From NCBI GenBank assembly GCA_964533185.1, contig CAZHLD010000044.1, forward strand, positions 1-24,109: a DNA stretch of 24,109 nucleotides, written 5' to 3'. The position numbers and the translations under genes were made by a program. Positions within the stretch are counted from its first letter, which is position 1. Each line of letters starts with the position of its first letter. Of the stretch, positions 1 through 7,324 are shown piece by piece. Below the pieces are notes generated by a model. The model made no database searches, was not told the origin of the DNA, and saw nothing but the letters and a program-made list of their open reading frames with translations. The stretch is from CAZHLD01 sp964533185 (GTDB taxonomy: Bacteria; Acidobacteriota; Terriglobia; Acidiferrales; UBA7541).

Positions 1-107
1 GTCGGCAGGCCTGAGGGGCTGCGCAGACGCTCCATTGGCGCGTGAAACGCTCGGAAGATTAGACCCATTGCGTCGACGAGAAAAATCTTCTTGGGTCCGG
101 CAGCCAT
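1..107 (-). CDS. polA: DNA polymerase I, N-terminal start only (cut by window edge)
   Basis: Reading the minus strand from the ATG at 107-105 gives 35 codons before the window ends. They read as the start of the 5'-3' exonuclease domain of DNA polymerase I: a basic lead-in, then KKIFLVDAMGLIFRAFHA, then a segment ending SPSGLP. The Asp in LVDAM (residue 12) sits where the first metal-binding Asp of the polA 5' nuclease family lies, and the RAFHA and S-x-G-x-P pieces are typical of that family. The rest of the gene lies outside the window. A stand-alone 5' nuclease of the same family cannot be excluded from 35 residues. An extended -10 promoter lies only 12-20 bases upstream of the ATG. Confidence 0.75.
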   Translation of the reverse strand, partial: MAAGPKKIFLVDAMGLIFRAFHAPMERLRSPSGLP

Positions 108-118
108 GGCGGCCACAC

Positions 119-127
119 ACTATAGCA
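119..127 (-). promoter_or_regulatory. Extended -10 promoter of polA
   Basis: The minus strand reads TGCTATAGT, an extended -10 (TG-n-TATAGT). No good -35 is visible 17 bases upstream. Transcription would begin about 5 bases before the ATG at 107, so the message may be almost leaderless. The same TGnTAnnnT pattern precedes several other genes in the window. Confidence 0.45.
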
Positions 128-221
128 AATGCGGCGCGCGCATGGCCGCTCGGCCGTGCAAGAAGCGGTCGACTGCTTATCTTAGTTGGCTAGGATGAAG
201 TGGCTTTACTTCGGCCCGCGA

Positions 222-1148
222 CTACAGGCTCGCCTTCGAACGGCGTGAGCCAATCGAGACCGGCCCATTGACCGTCGAGAGGCGCACGACCAGCGGAGCG
301 CTGCCGAACTCGACGCTGCGGTTCCGGTCGTCCCAATCCTTGCGCGCAGCGGCGCAAGCTGCGGCGCTGCAGGAGAACGGCGAATAGCCGCGCGATTCGA
401 CGCGCACACCCGAGCGGTACCCTTCCGGCAAGTCCAGCTCGAGCGGCCCATTCGTGCCGTGCACATCGAGACTGCCCTGCCATTGTGTGCCGGTCAACTC
501 GACGGAGATGGGGCCGTTCTGCGCTCGCACGTTCAAGTTGCCGCTGCCGCCCTTGACGCTGATCGGGCCGTTTTGCGCCTCCGCGCGGATCTCACCAGAC
601 GTGTTGTATAGGCTGAGCGGGCCGTTCTGGACACGAAGATCGGCTTTGCCGGAAAAATCGCGCAGGCCGATGCCGCCGTTGTGCGCTTCGAGGTCGAGCG
701 ATGAGCTGCGCGGGGCCTGGATGAGGAGATAGACGACCCAGTCGTCGTCATCGGCCGGGCCACGCGGGGTGACCACGTTGCCGTCACGGCCGAGCCTCAG
801 CCGGCCGAGGATGCGCTGCGCCTCTGCGAGTGAGTCTGCGCCGGCAGCCTTGCAGGCCTTCACAAGATAGTCGCTGCGGTCGGCACCTTGCACGTAGACG
901 CCGCCGTTGGTCGAGGCACGGGCGATGAGTTGCGCCGACTGGGCGAGGGGAATGGTGATTTGCTCCTCGCTGCTCGCGGTCTGGCCGTCGCCAAAGGTGA
1001 TCTTCACCTGGCTGCAGTCGGTGAGAGGTTTGCCTTCGTCGAAATTCACCGAGATCGAACGGTTGTGGTCTTTGGCTGCTGCTGCGAGTGACACCATTCC
1101 CGGAATCAAGACCCCCAGGGCTTGAACAAGCAGAATCCCTCTGCGCAT
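222..1148 (-). CDS. Exported DUF4097-type beta-repeat protein
   Basis: The protein has 308 residues with a signal peptide (MRR, then a hydrophobic stretch to about residue 25, ending LAAAA). The C-terminal half is a ladder of short beta repeats built on N-G-P: QNGPLSLYN, QNGPISVKG, QNGPISVEL, TNGPLELD and VNGPVSIG. This is the pattern of DUF4097 putative-adhesin proteins, which are predicted to fold as a right-handed beta solenoid outside the cytoplasm. Its biochemical role is unknown. A loop near the C terminus has two closely spaced Cys (FSCSAAAC), possibly a disulfide. The start is supported by a purine-rich ribosome site (GGAGAGAGGGGG) just upstream. It lies upstream of polA on the same strand, but a promoter separates them. 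Confidence 0.8.
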   Translation of the reverse strand: MRRGILLVQALGVLIPGMVSLAAAAKDHNRSISVNFDEGKPLTDCSQVKITFGDGQTASSEEQITIPLAQSAQLIARASTNGGVYVQGADRSDYLVKACKAAGADSLAEAQRILGRLRLGRDGNVVTPRGPADDDDWVVYLLIQAPRSSSLDLEAHNGGIGLRDFSGKADLRVQNGPLSLYNTSGEIRAEAQNGPISVKGGSGNLNVRAQNGPISVELTGTQWQGSLDVHGTNGPLELDLPEGYRSGVRVESRGYSPFSCSAAACAAARKDWDDRNRSVEFGSAPLVVRLSTVNGPVSIGSRRSKASL

Positions 1149-1247
1149 GGCACACCCCCTCTCTCCTGTTCAGACGGAGGAATCGCCCAAAGGTTAGGTG
1201 GTCTTTAGAGCTTCTGGGACTGGCGGCTGCGAACTAGGGTCTTTGCT

Positions 1248-1568
1248 CTACGGTTTTTCACGGAAGCCAGCGACGAAGCGCTTCTGGCTGGAGACGAATA
1301 CTTCAGAGGAAAAAATAGGGCTTCGCCCCCTGGCCTTTTGTTCCTCGACGACTTGCTCGAGCAGGCCGGGGTCGGGGACTTCGAGAAAGACTAAGTCGGA
1401 AAGGAGATTGTCCTCCTTGACGAATTCAGCGACGTTGCGCGGATTTCCCTGTTCGTCCGGATCAGTGCTCATAAAGGATACAAGACGGTTGCGAAAAGTT
1501 TCATGACGCCGAAGTGAGAGGCGCTGGTCTTCGAGGGAGTCGGTGCCATGGGTGTGCCGGATATCCAT
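1248..1568 (-). CDS. Hypothetical 106-aa protein downstream of a lipoprotein gene
   Basis: I chose the ATG at 1568, which encodes MDIRHTHG, because GGAGGT sits about six bases upstream. The open frame extends to a GTG at 1580, but that would place the ribosome site inside the gene. The product is charged and soluble-looking, with no signal peptide or membrane segment and no family I recognise. The gene starts 15 bases after the stop of the upstream lipoprotein gene on the same strand, so the two are almost surely cotranscribed and perhaps act together. The function is unknown. Confidence 0.55.
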   Translation of the reverse strand: MDIRHTHGTDSLEDQRLSLRRHETFRNRLVSFMSTDPDEQGNPRNVAEFVKEDNLLSDLVFLEVPDPGLLEQVVEEQKARGRSPIFSSEVFVSSQKRFVAGFREKP

Positions 1569-1583
1569 ACGAACCTCCACAAA

Positions 1584-2513
1584 TCATTGGGTGATCTTCA
1601 GAGCCTTGAGCAACTTGGTGAGCAAGTCGGAATTGTCTTCGGCTTCTTCATGCTTTGCCTTTAGAGCCGCCCAGATTTTCTCCGGCGTGTCAGATGGTAG
1701 TGGAGGGAATCCGATTTCGGTAAGAATCCTACGAGCTTCTTGCAAATTGTTCGCCTTCTCGATCTCACGGATGGCGCTATGTAAGCGATCAGTTTGCTTG
1801 ACCTCTTGCGCCGAAGTGCGTTTCAGGTAAGTGTCGACGCGGTCTCTGTCGACTTTTTTTACCTCTGTCCGCACGACCTCAGCCTGCTCTCCGACCTGCT
1901 GAGAAAGGGCGAGTAAAGCGCCTTGTATGGTGCCAGCGTAGTTGAAATCTACCAAGTCCGACCAAGCTTCGTCGAAGGAGTACTGGTCAGGGGGCATGCG
2001 CATCTTTCCGATGATGCGTGAACGGATCGTCTCGCGGGAAGCCTGCATCTTGGTGATGAGGATTTCAGTGGTCTTTTCGCGGAAATAATTCTTGGAGATG
2101 GAGAGCTGGGAGCCCGTAAGGGCGGTGGCTGTCGCTGCAAGGATGCTCTTGACGCGCTCGCCATTGGAAATCGTGGCCGCTGTGGTGACTGCAATTCCGA
2201 GGACCTCCGAGCCGGTGTCAAACAAAGCGCGGCCCTTGAACAACTTTTCCTCATACGCCTTATAGTCCACCTGCACGTCCGTAATAATCCGATTAATCAT
2301 TAAGTCTCGCACCGGGCGCGCTTCATCGAGCTTTGGTGGACTTGCGGCCATTGCGTCCCTGTATTTCTTGAGGTCGGTGCCAAAAGTCTTGAGGTCATAG
2401 ACGGCCTCTTTGTTGCCTGGCGAGAGGGGCTGCGGCACCCGAGGAGGGCGGAAAGAGCAGCCGGTCAGCAGCAGCGACACAAGCAGGCCCGCGCACAGCA
2501 CAGTCAGTCGCAT
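1584..2513 (-). CDS. Lipoprotein of unknown function
   Basis: From the ATG at 2513 the protein is 309 residues and begins with a textbook lipoprotein signal: MRLTVLCAGLLVSLLLTGC, with the lipobox L-T-G-C. The start is set by AGGAGG about 11 bases upstream and by this signal; the longer open frame upstream is non-coding. The mature part is rich in charged helices. A hydrophobic Gly/Ala/Thr-rich stretch (around IAVTTAATISN and ILAATATALTG) could be a buried or membrane-active helix pair, and the C-terminal third looks like coiled coil. No catalytic motif was seen. It is likely anchored to a membrane facing the periplasm. A strong promoter lies 40-70 bases upstream, and the 106-aa gene follows in the same transcript. 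Confidence 0.65.
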   Translation of the reverse strand: MRLTVLCAGLLVSLLLTGCSFRPPRVPQPLSPGNKEAVYDLKTFGTDLKKYRDAMAASPPKLDEARPVRDLMINRIITDVQVDYKAYEEKLFKGRALFDTGSEVLGIAVTTAATISNGERVKSILAATATALTGSQLSISKNYFREKTTEILITKMQASRETIRSRIIGKMRMPPDQYSFDEAWSDLVDFNYAGTIQGALLALSQQVGEQAEVVRTEVKKVDRDRVDTYLKRTSAQEVKQTDRLHSAIREIEKANNLQEARRILTEIGFPPLPSDTPEKIWAALKAKHEEAEDNSDLLTKLLKALKITQ

Positions 2514-2554
2514 CCGAGCCACGACCTCCTTCGTGGGGCAGGAAGCACGCAGCT

Positions 2555-2582
2555 TATATATTAGAGAGTTGAGTGCTGTCAA
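2555..2582 (-). promoter_or_regulatory. Sigma-70 type promoter of the lipoprotein gene
   Basis: On the minus strand, TTGACA (2582-2577, a perfect -35) is followed after 16 bases by TATATA (2560-2555). It is the best -35 in the window and faces the lipoprotein gene that begins at 2513, giving a leader of about 35 bases. The spacer contains GCACTC, half of a CIRCE-like element, but the other half is absent. Confidence 0.6.
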
Positions 2583-2652
2583 GTGTAACCATGTTCTGGG
2601 GCGTCCTCCGGCGAGACCCAAAGGCCTGGCAGCCCTGCCTTCTTCCCAGGTG

Positions 2653-2661
2653 TGCTATCTT
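2653..2661 (+). promoter_or_regulatory. Extended -10 promoter of the dinG-like gene
   Basis: TGCTATCTT fits TG-n-TATCTT, with no clear -35. Transcription would start near 2668, about 32 bases ahead of the ATG at 2700. This argues against the GTG at 2652 as the start codon. Confidence 0.35.
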
Positions 2662-2699
2662 GGCTGCTCGTTGCCAAGGCATGTGACGCAGTCTTTTCA

Positions 2700-4718
2700 A
2701 TGCCCCGAAAACTTTCTCAAAACGTGAGCGATTCGCCGGCAACGACCGGCGCAGCTGCCGCCGCTTCAGCGCAGGGCGCCGCGCGGCGCGCGACGCCGAC
2801 GATGGCGGAGGTGTTTGGGCCGGGCGGGATGCTGGAGAAGTGTTTGCCGGGGGTGTATGAGTACCGGCGGTCGCAACTGGAGATGGCGGAGCTGGTGGAA
2901 GAAGCGTTTCGCAAGAAGCAGCACGCCATCGTCGAAGCGGGCACGGGGACGGGCAAGACGCTCGCGTATCTCATTCCGGCGATCCGCAGCGGGCGGCGGG
3001 TGGTGATTTCGACTGCGACGAAGTCGCTGCAGGAGCAGCTCTTCACCAAAGACGTGCCTTTCTTGCAGAAGCACTTCGCGCTGGACCTGAAAGTGGCGGT
3101 GATGAAGGGGCGCAACAATTTCCTCTGCCGACAGAAGCTCCACCTGATTGATGGTCAGCCGGTGCTCAAGGGCATGGACGAGATTGACTGGTTTGCGCAG
3201 ATCCGCGACTGGGAGAAACTCACCGAGACGGGCGACCGCGCTGAGCTCTCCTTTCTGCCGGACGATTCCGAGCTGTGGCAGCGGCTGGACGCGCGGCGCG
3301 ACACCTGCACCGGACAGAAGTGTCCCGACTTCAACCGCTGCTTCCTCACGTGGATGCACCAGCGCGCGCGCGAGGCGGACATTATTATCGTCAATCACCA
3401 CCTGTTCTTTGCCGACCTGGCGCTGCGCAGCGACGACTTCGGCAGCATCCTGCCGGAGTACGCCGCGGTGATTTTTGATGAGGCGCACGAAATCGAAGAC
3501 GTGGCCAGCGAGTACTTCGGGCGGCAGGTGTCCAACTACCGCTTCGACGAGCTGGCCCGCGACGCTGAGCAGACGCTGCGCCTGAAGGGTCTCGCCACGA
3601 CTTCCATTCTCAAGCGCGTCGCCCGGCTGCGCGAGCGCACCCGCAGCTTCTTCGAAACGTTTCCGCCGCGGGAGGGACGCTTCCCCTTTGAGATTGCCGC
3701 GCGCGCGAATTTTGTTGACCAGAACCGCGAGGCTTACGACGAGCTGGTTCGCGCGCTGAAGCAGCTTGAAACCGACCTCGCCGCACTCCCCACCAAGCCT
3801 GACGAGGTGCTGGCCATTGCGCGGCGCGCGTTTGAGCTGCGCGGCGAGCTCGCGTTTCTGCTCGAATCCTCCGAGCGAAATTATGTGTACTGGTACGAGC
3901 GGCGCGGCAAGGGCGTTTTCCTGGTGGCTACGCCGATTGACGTGAGCCAGCTTCTCAAGGAAAAACTTTTTAGCACGTTTGACACGATCGTGCTCACATC
4001 CGCAACCCTGGCGGTGGGCGGGCGTTTTGACTTTCTGAAGAAGCGCCTCGGCATCGAGACCACCTGCGAGCGCGTGCTGCCGCACGAGTTTGATTTCAAG
4101 AGCCAGGCGCTGCTCTACATCCCGCGCGAGTTGCCTGACGTGCGCGACGCACGGTTTGCGGCACAGGCTGCCGAAGAGATTGTCCGCCTGCTCGAAATTA
4201 CCAGCGGGCGAGCGTTTTGCCTTTTCACCAGCTACAACCAAATGAACGACGTCGCCGAGCGCGTCCGGCCGGTGGTGAAATTCCCGCTGCTGCTGCAGGG
4301 CAGCGCGCCGCGCTCGACGCTGCTGGAGCGCTTCCGCACCACTCCGAACGCGGTGCTTTTCGCCACCGCCAGTTTCTGGCAGGGCGTGGACGTCCCGGGT
4401 GAACAGCTCTCGTGCGTGATTGTGGATCGCCTGCCGTTTGCCGTGCCCACTGACCCGGTGGTGGCCGCGCGGGTGCGCGCGCTCAATGAAGACGGCGGCA
4501 ACGCCTTTGCCGAGTACCAGGTGCCCGAAGCCGTTCTCGCGCTCAAGCAGGGCTTTGGCCGGCTGATTCGCTCGCGCAGCGACCGCGGCGTGCTGGCCAT
4601 CCTAGATACCCGCATCCACCGGATGCAGTATGGAAAGGTTTTTCTGGAGTCCCTGCCCAACTACACCGCAACCCAGGACATCTCCGAAGTCACGCGCTTC
4701 ATGCAGCGCAACACCTAG
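2700..4718 (+). CDS. dinG: DinG/XPD-type ATP-dependent DNA helicase with Fe-S cluster
   Basis: The protein is 672 residues from the ATG at 2700. It shows the superfamily 2 helicase pattern of the DinG/YoaA/XPD group: Walker A AGTGTGKT at about residues 80-87, the motif II DEAH box at about 260-263 (IFDEAHEIED), and a late motif with QGFGRLIRSRSD near the C terminus. Four Cys lie between motifs I and II, at about residues 143, 203, 208 and 214 (NFLC, DTC, QKC, NRC), as expected for the 4Fe-4S cluster that XPD-like helicases use. The family unwinds DNA 5'-3' and acts in repair and in removing R-loops or other structures. An ATG at 2802 (MAEVFGPGG) is closer to the conserved start, and the Ala-rich segment before it may be a disordered tail or not translated. 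The gene is probably monocistronic. Confidence 0.88.
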   Translation: MPRKLSQNVSDSPATTGAAAAASAQGAARRATPTMAEVFGPGGMLEKCLPGVYEYRRSQLEMAELVEEAFRKKQHAIVEAGTGTGKTLAYLIPAIRSGRRVVISTATKSLQEQLFTKDVPFLQKHFALDLKVAVMKGRNNFLCRQKLHLIDGQPVLKGMDEIDWFAQIRDWEKLTETGDRAELSFLPDDSELWQRLDARRDTCTGQKCPDFNRCFLTWMHQRAREADIIIVNHHLFFADLALRSDDFGSILPEYAAVIFDEAHEIEDVASEYFGRQVSNYRFDELARDAEQTLRLKGLATTSILKRVARLRERTRSFFETFPPREGRFPFEIAARANFVDQNREAYDELVRALKQLETDLAALPTKPDEVLAIARRAFELRGELAFLLESSERNYVYWYERRGKGVFLVATPIDVSQLLKEKLFSTFDTIVLTSATLAVGGRFDFLKKRLGIETTCERVLPHEFDFKSQALLYIPRELPDVRDARFAAQAAEEIVRLLEITSGRAFCLFTSYNQMNDVAERVRPVVKFPLLLQGSAPRSTLLERFRTTPNAVLFATASFWQGVDVPGEQLSCVIVDRLPFAVPTDPVVAARVRALNEDGGNAFAEYQVPEAVLALKQGFGRLIRSRSDRGVLAILDTRIHRMQYGKVFLESLPNYTATQDISEVTRFMQRNT

Positions 4719-4899
4719 CAACGCTCATATTAGATTCTTGAACGTACTATCGAAATGACGAAAAAACCGTTCTTTCGAACTATTGTTCAACTTGCTGAAG
4801 AAATTCCGCGCGTTCACACTGCTCAATGGACGCGAAGAGCGGGGGAGCCCAGAGCGGAATCCCGTCGCGGCCGCCCGCAAATCCCCTGTCCGGGGACTG

Positions 4900-4908
4900 T
4901 GATAAACT
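4900..4908 (+). promoter_or_regulatory. Extended -10 promoter of the queD group
   Basis: TGATAAACT fits the extended -10 pattern TG-n-TAAACT. It lies 40 bases upstream of the queD ATG. No convincing preQ1-type riboswitch is visible in the short leader. Confidence 0.35.
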
Positions 4909-4948
4909 CTTGCGGCAGGTCCGTTGGCGGGGCGAATTCAGAGAGCGT

Positions 4949-5323
4949 ATGTTTCAGGTCAGCGTTGACGAAAGTTTTTCCGCGGGGCACGCCCTGCGCG
5001 GCTACAAGGGTAAGTGCGAGAACCCGCACGGGCACAACTACAAGGTGCGTGTGACGCTGGAAGGGCCGCAGCTCGATTCAGTGGGCATGCTCTACGATTT
5101 CGTCCACCTGAAGAAAATCATCCATGACGCGATTCAGGCGCTCGACCACAAGTACCTGAACGACCTCGAGCCGTTTGCCGTCGATAATCCTTCGGCGGAG
5201 AACATCGCCAAATATTTTTACGACCAGGCGTCGCGGCAGCTTCGCACCACCCCCAACGGCACGCAGATTAAGCGCATCACCGTCTGGGAAACCGACGTGA
5301 CCTCGGCGACCTACTGGCCCTGA
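4949..5323 (+). CDS. queD: 6-carboxytetrahydropterin synthase QueD
   Basis: The protein is 124 residues from the ATG at 4949, the usual size of QueD. It carries all expected sites: zinc ligands His14 and the HGH pair His27/His29, the catalytic Cys23 (KCENPHGH), the Asp66-His67 pair in LDHKYLND, the PSAEN stretch, and Glu114 in VWET. QueD turns dihydroneopterin triphosphate into 6-carboxy-tetrahydropterin, the first pathway-specific step to preQ0 and queuosine. queE and queC lie downstream, which supports QueD over a eukaryote-type PTPS. The open frame extends upstream to 4826, but that stretch holds the promoter and does not resemble the family. Confidence 0.92.
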   Translation: MFQVSVDESFSAGHALRGYKGKCENPHGHNYKVRVTLEGPQLDSVGMLYDFVHLKKIIHDAIQALDHKYLNDLEPFAVDNPSAENIAKYFYDQASRQLRTTPNGTQIKRITVWETDVTSATYWP

Positions 5324-5341
5324 CCCCGACCCGGGTCGGGG
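5324..5341 (+). repeat. Perfect 18-bp palindrome right after queD
   Basis: CCCCGACCCGGGTCGGGG begins at the base after the queD stop and is fully self-complementary. It could fold as a hairpin in the transcript but has no T-run. A second palindrome that differs only at one symmetric base pair lies at 8138-8155. Confidence 0.7.
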
Positions 5342-5353
5342 CCCGCAGCGACC

Positions 5354-5542
5354 ATGAACCGCGCCTTCCTCATCGCACTGGTCCCACCCGTCCTCGCGGC
5401 GCTGGCCTACTTCGCGCTCGCTGCCGGGTTTGGCGTGCGCCTGGCCTATGCCCGCATGTTTGGCGCCGCGCTCGGAGCCATCGCGGCGATCGCGCTGGTG
5501 AATGTTTACCTGCGGCGACGCGCCCGCGCCGCCGGGAAGTAA
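5354..5542 (+). CDS. Small two-helix membrane protein
   Basis: The product is 62 residues with two likely membrane helices, roughly residues 4-26 and 34-53, and an Arg-rich C-terminal end (LRRRARAAGK) that should face the cytoplasm. It lies between queD and queE, with only 3 bases between its stop and the queE ATG, so it is translated with the queuosine genes. I do not recognise a family. Its place invites the guess of a link to the pathway or to precursor uptake, but nothing in the protein shows it. Tight spacing to queE supports that it is real. Confidence 0.6.
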   Translation: MNRAFLIALVPPVLAALAYFALAAGFGVRLAYARMFGAALGAIAAIALVNVYLRRRARAAGK

Positions 5543-5545
5543 ACC

Positions 5546-6214
5546 ATGGTCATCACCGAAATTTTCAAGTCCATCCAGGGCGAGAGCACGCGCGCCGGCC
5601 TGCCTTGCATCTTCGTGCGGCTGACCGGCTGCAACCTGCGCTGCGTCTGGTGCGACACGGCGTATGCGTTCCACGGCGGGACGAAGATGACGGTGGAGCA
5701 GGTGGTCGCGCGCGTTGCGGAGCTTGCCGAAGGCAAGGTGCGGCTGGTGGAAATCACCGGCGGCGAGCCGTTGCTGCAAGAAGAGGTCTTCCCGCTCGCG
5801 GAGAAACTTCTGGCCATGGGCTATACCGTGCTGGTCGAGACGAGTGGTGAGCGAGCAATCGGCCGGCTGCCGCGCGAAGTTATCAAGATTGTGGACGTGA
5901 AGTGCCCTGATTCAGGCGAGGCAGACACGTTCCGCATGGAAAACCTCGAAGCGCTCGCTGACGGCGATGAAGTCAAGTTCGTCATCGCCAGCCGCCGCGA
6001 CTATGAGTTTGCCCGCGCCTTCACTGCGCGGAACGGCCTCGACCAGCGGGTCCGCCAGGTGCTTTTCTCGCCCGTGTTTGAAGACCCGGAGGGAAAATGG
6101 CCCGGCCTGAATCCGCGGGAGCTGGCCGAATGGATCCTCGCGGATGGGCTGCCGGTGCGGCTGGGCTTGCAGTTGCACAAGTTCATTTGGGACCCCGCAA
6201 TGCGCGGCGTGTAA
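5546..6214 (+). CDS. queE: 7-carboxy-7-deazaguanine synthase QueE (radical SAM)
   Basis: The protein is 222 residues. The radical-SAM cluster motif C-x3-C-x2-C is at Cys29, Cys33 and Cys36 (GCNLRCVWC), preceded by the family start with KSIQGES and RLTGC. ITGGEPLLQ at about 70-78 is the SAM-binding GGE motif. VDVKCPDSGE and the C-terminal QLHKFIWDP fit QueE. The enzyme converts 6-carboxytetrahydropterin, the QueD product, to 7-carboxy-7-deazaguanine, which QueC then makes into preQ0. All required residues appear present. The gene follows the small membrane protein after 3 bases. Confidence 0.93.
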   Translation: MVITEIFKSIQGESTRAGLPCIFVRLTGCNLRCVWCDTAYAFHGGTKMTVEQVVARVAELAEGKVRLVEITGGEPLLQEEVFPLAEKLLAMGYTVLVETSGERAIGRLPREVIKIVDVKCPDSGEADTFRMENLEALADGDEVKFVIASRRDYEFARAFTARNGLDQRVRQVLFSPVFEDPEGKWPGLNPRELAEWILADGLPVRLGLQLHKFIWDPAMRGV

Positions 6215-6260
6215 AGTAAAAATCCCCGATTCCCTGCTGTCTTTTGCAGAGAGGTGCAAC

Positions 6261-7088
6261 ATGGCAACCGCGACGGACAGTGTTCTTGGTTCCGTGGTTT
6301 CTCTGTGGCGATATCCTGTGAAGTCCATGATGGGCGAAGAGCTGAACGCGGCGCGCATTACGGAACGTGGGCTGGTCGGAGATCGCGCCTATGCTCTGCT
6401 AGACACCGCTACAGGGAAAGTCGCCAGTGCCAAAAATCCCCGGAAATGGCCGAACCTTTTTGACTGTCGGGCCGCTTTTGTCGAGCCGCCAGGCGCAGGA
6501 GCAAAGCTTCCGCCGGTCCGGATCACTTTACCAGACGGCGACGTGGTGACCAGCGATGAGGGAAATATCAACCAGGTCCTGTCCAAGGCTGTCGGTCGCG
6601 ACGTTCTCCTGGAGACTACGGCCCCCAGTGAACCCGGCCTGGAGGAGTACTGGCCGGATATGGCCGGGCTCGCACACAGGGAGACTGTCACCGATGAGTC
6701 TTTGCCCCCGGGCACATTCTTCGATTGTGCGGTGGTCCATGCTTTGACAACCGCGACGATGAATCGCTTGAGCGGGCTCTACCCACTCGGGCGATTCGAG
6801 GTGCGCCGGTTTCGTCCCAATATCGTGGTGGAGCTTGTATCTGGCGAGGAGAACTTTGTCGAGAATGCTTGGATTGGCCACACCCTGACCATTGGCGGGG
6901 AGGTTTGGTTGAGCGTTACTGGACTCTGCCCTCGCTGTGTGATGACTACCCTGGCTCAGGGGGATCTACCCAGGGATCCGAGTATCCTGCGCACAGCAGC
7001 CCAGCACAACCAAGCGAACGTCGGGATCTATGCCGCAGTGCTACGCGGAGGCACGGTACGTCGGGGTGACGCGATAAAGCTCTTGTAA
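6261..7088 (+). CDS. MOSC-domain protein with N-terminal beta-barrel domain
   Basis: The protein is 275 residues from the ATG at 6261, chosen for GAGAGGTG just upstream and because the family begins there (VLGSVVSLWRYPVKSM). An N-terminal MOSC_N beta-barrel domain is followed by a MOSC domain with the conserved Cys segment GLCPRCVMTTLAQGDLP. The MOSC family includes molybdenum-cofactor sulfurase C termini and YcbX/YiiM-type proteins, which handle sulfur or N-hydroxylated substrates through the cofactor. The precise substrate cannot be read from the sequence. The gene sits between queE and queC with 46 and, once the false gap is removed, about 51 bases of spacing. It may therefore share their transcript without taking part in the pathway. 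Confidence 0.8.
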   Translation: MATATDSVLGSVVSLWRYPVKSMMGEELNAARITERGLVGDRAYALLDTATGKVASAKNPRKWPNLFDCRAAFVEPPGAGAKLPPVRITLPDGDVVTSDEGNINQVLSKAVGRDVLLETTAPSEPGLEEYWPDMAGLAHRETVTDESLPPGTFFDCAVVHALTTATMNRLSGLYPLGRFEVRRFRPNIVVELVSGEENFVENAWIGHTLTIGGEVWLSVTGLCPRCVMTTLAQGDLPRDPSILRTAAQHNQANVGIYAAVLRGGTVRRGDAIKLL

Positions 7089-7114
7089 CCTATCGTGCGA
7101 ATTGAATCCGACTT

Positions 7115-7169
7115 CTCGCGGAACCGTCGAAGACAACCAATGACCCAAAGGTCCAAAGCGGTGGTGCTG
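7115..7169 (+). repeat. 55-bp direct copy, left side of the gap
   Basis: This stretch, including a queC start codon at 7140, is identical to 7270-7324. The two copies bracket the N gap exactly and are best read as the same genomic bases present at the ends of two contigs. Confidence 0.9.
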
Positions 7170-7269
7170 NNNNNNNNNNNNNNNNNNNNNNNNNNNNNNN
7201 NNNNNNNNNNNNNNNNNNNNNNNNNNNNNNNNNNNNNNNNNNNNNNNNNNNNNNNNNNNNNNNNNNNNN
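7170..7269. other. 100-N scaffold gap, probably spurious
   Basis: Exactly 100 undetermined bases, a conventional filler size. Identical 55-bp sequence ends on the left and begins on the right, so the contigs overlap and the true gap is probably zero. Collapsing it would remove 155 bases. Confidence 0.85.
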
Positions 7270-7324
7270 CTCGCGGAACCGTCGAAGACAACCAATGACC
7301 CAAAGGTCCAAAGCGGTGGTGCTG
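7270..7324 (+). repeat. 55-bp direct copy, right side of the gap
   Basis: Identical to 7115-7169. It contains the ATG at 7295 used here for queC and runs straight on into the intact gene. Confidence 0.9.

Noticed and set aside
2561..2576. CIRCE heat-shock operator in the lipoprotein promoter
   Set aside because: Only one half (GCACTC) is present; the inverted partner at 9-bp spacing is missing.
2652..2699. Upstream GTG start for the DinG-like helicase
   Set aside because: It lies on the likely -10 element (2653-2661), has no ribosome site, and adds residues not typical of the family.
2766..4241. 491-codon open frame on the minus strand inside dinG
   Set aside because: It is a GC-rich shadow frame opposite a gene with complete helicase motifs; its translation is Arg/His-rich and matches no family.
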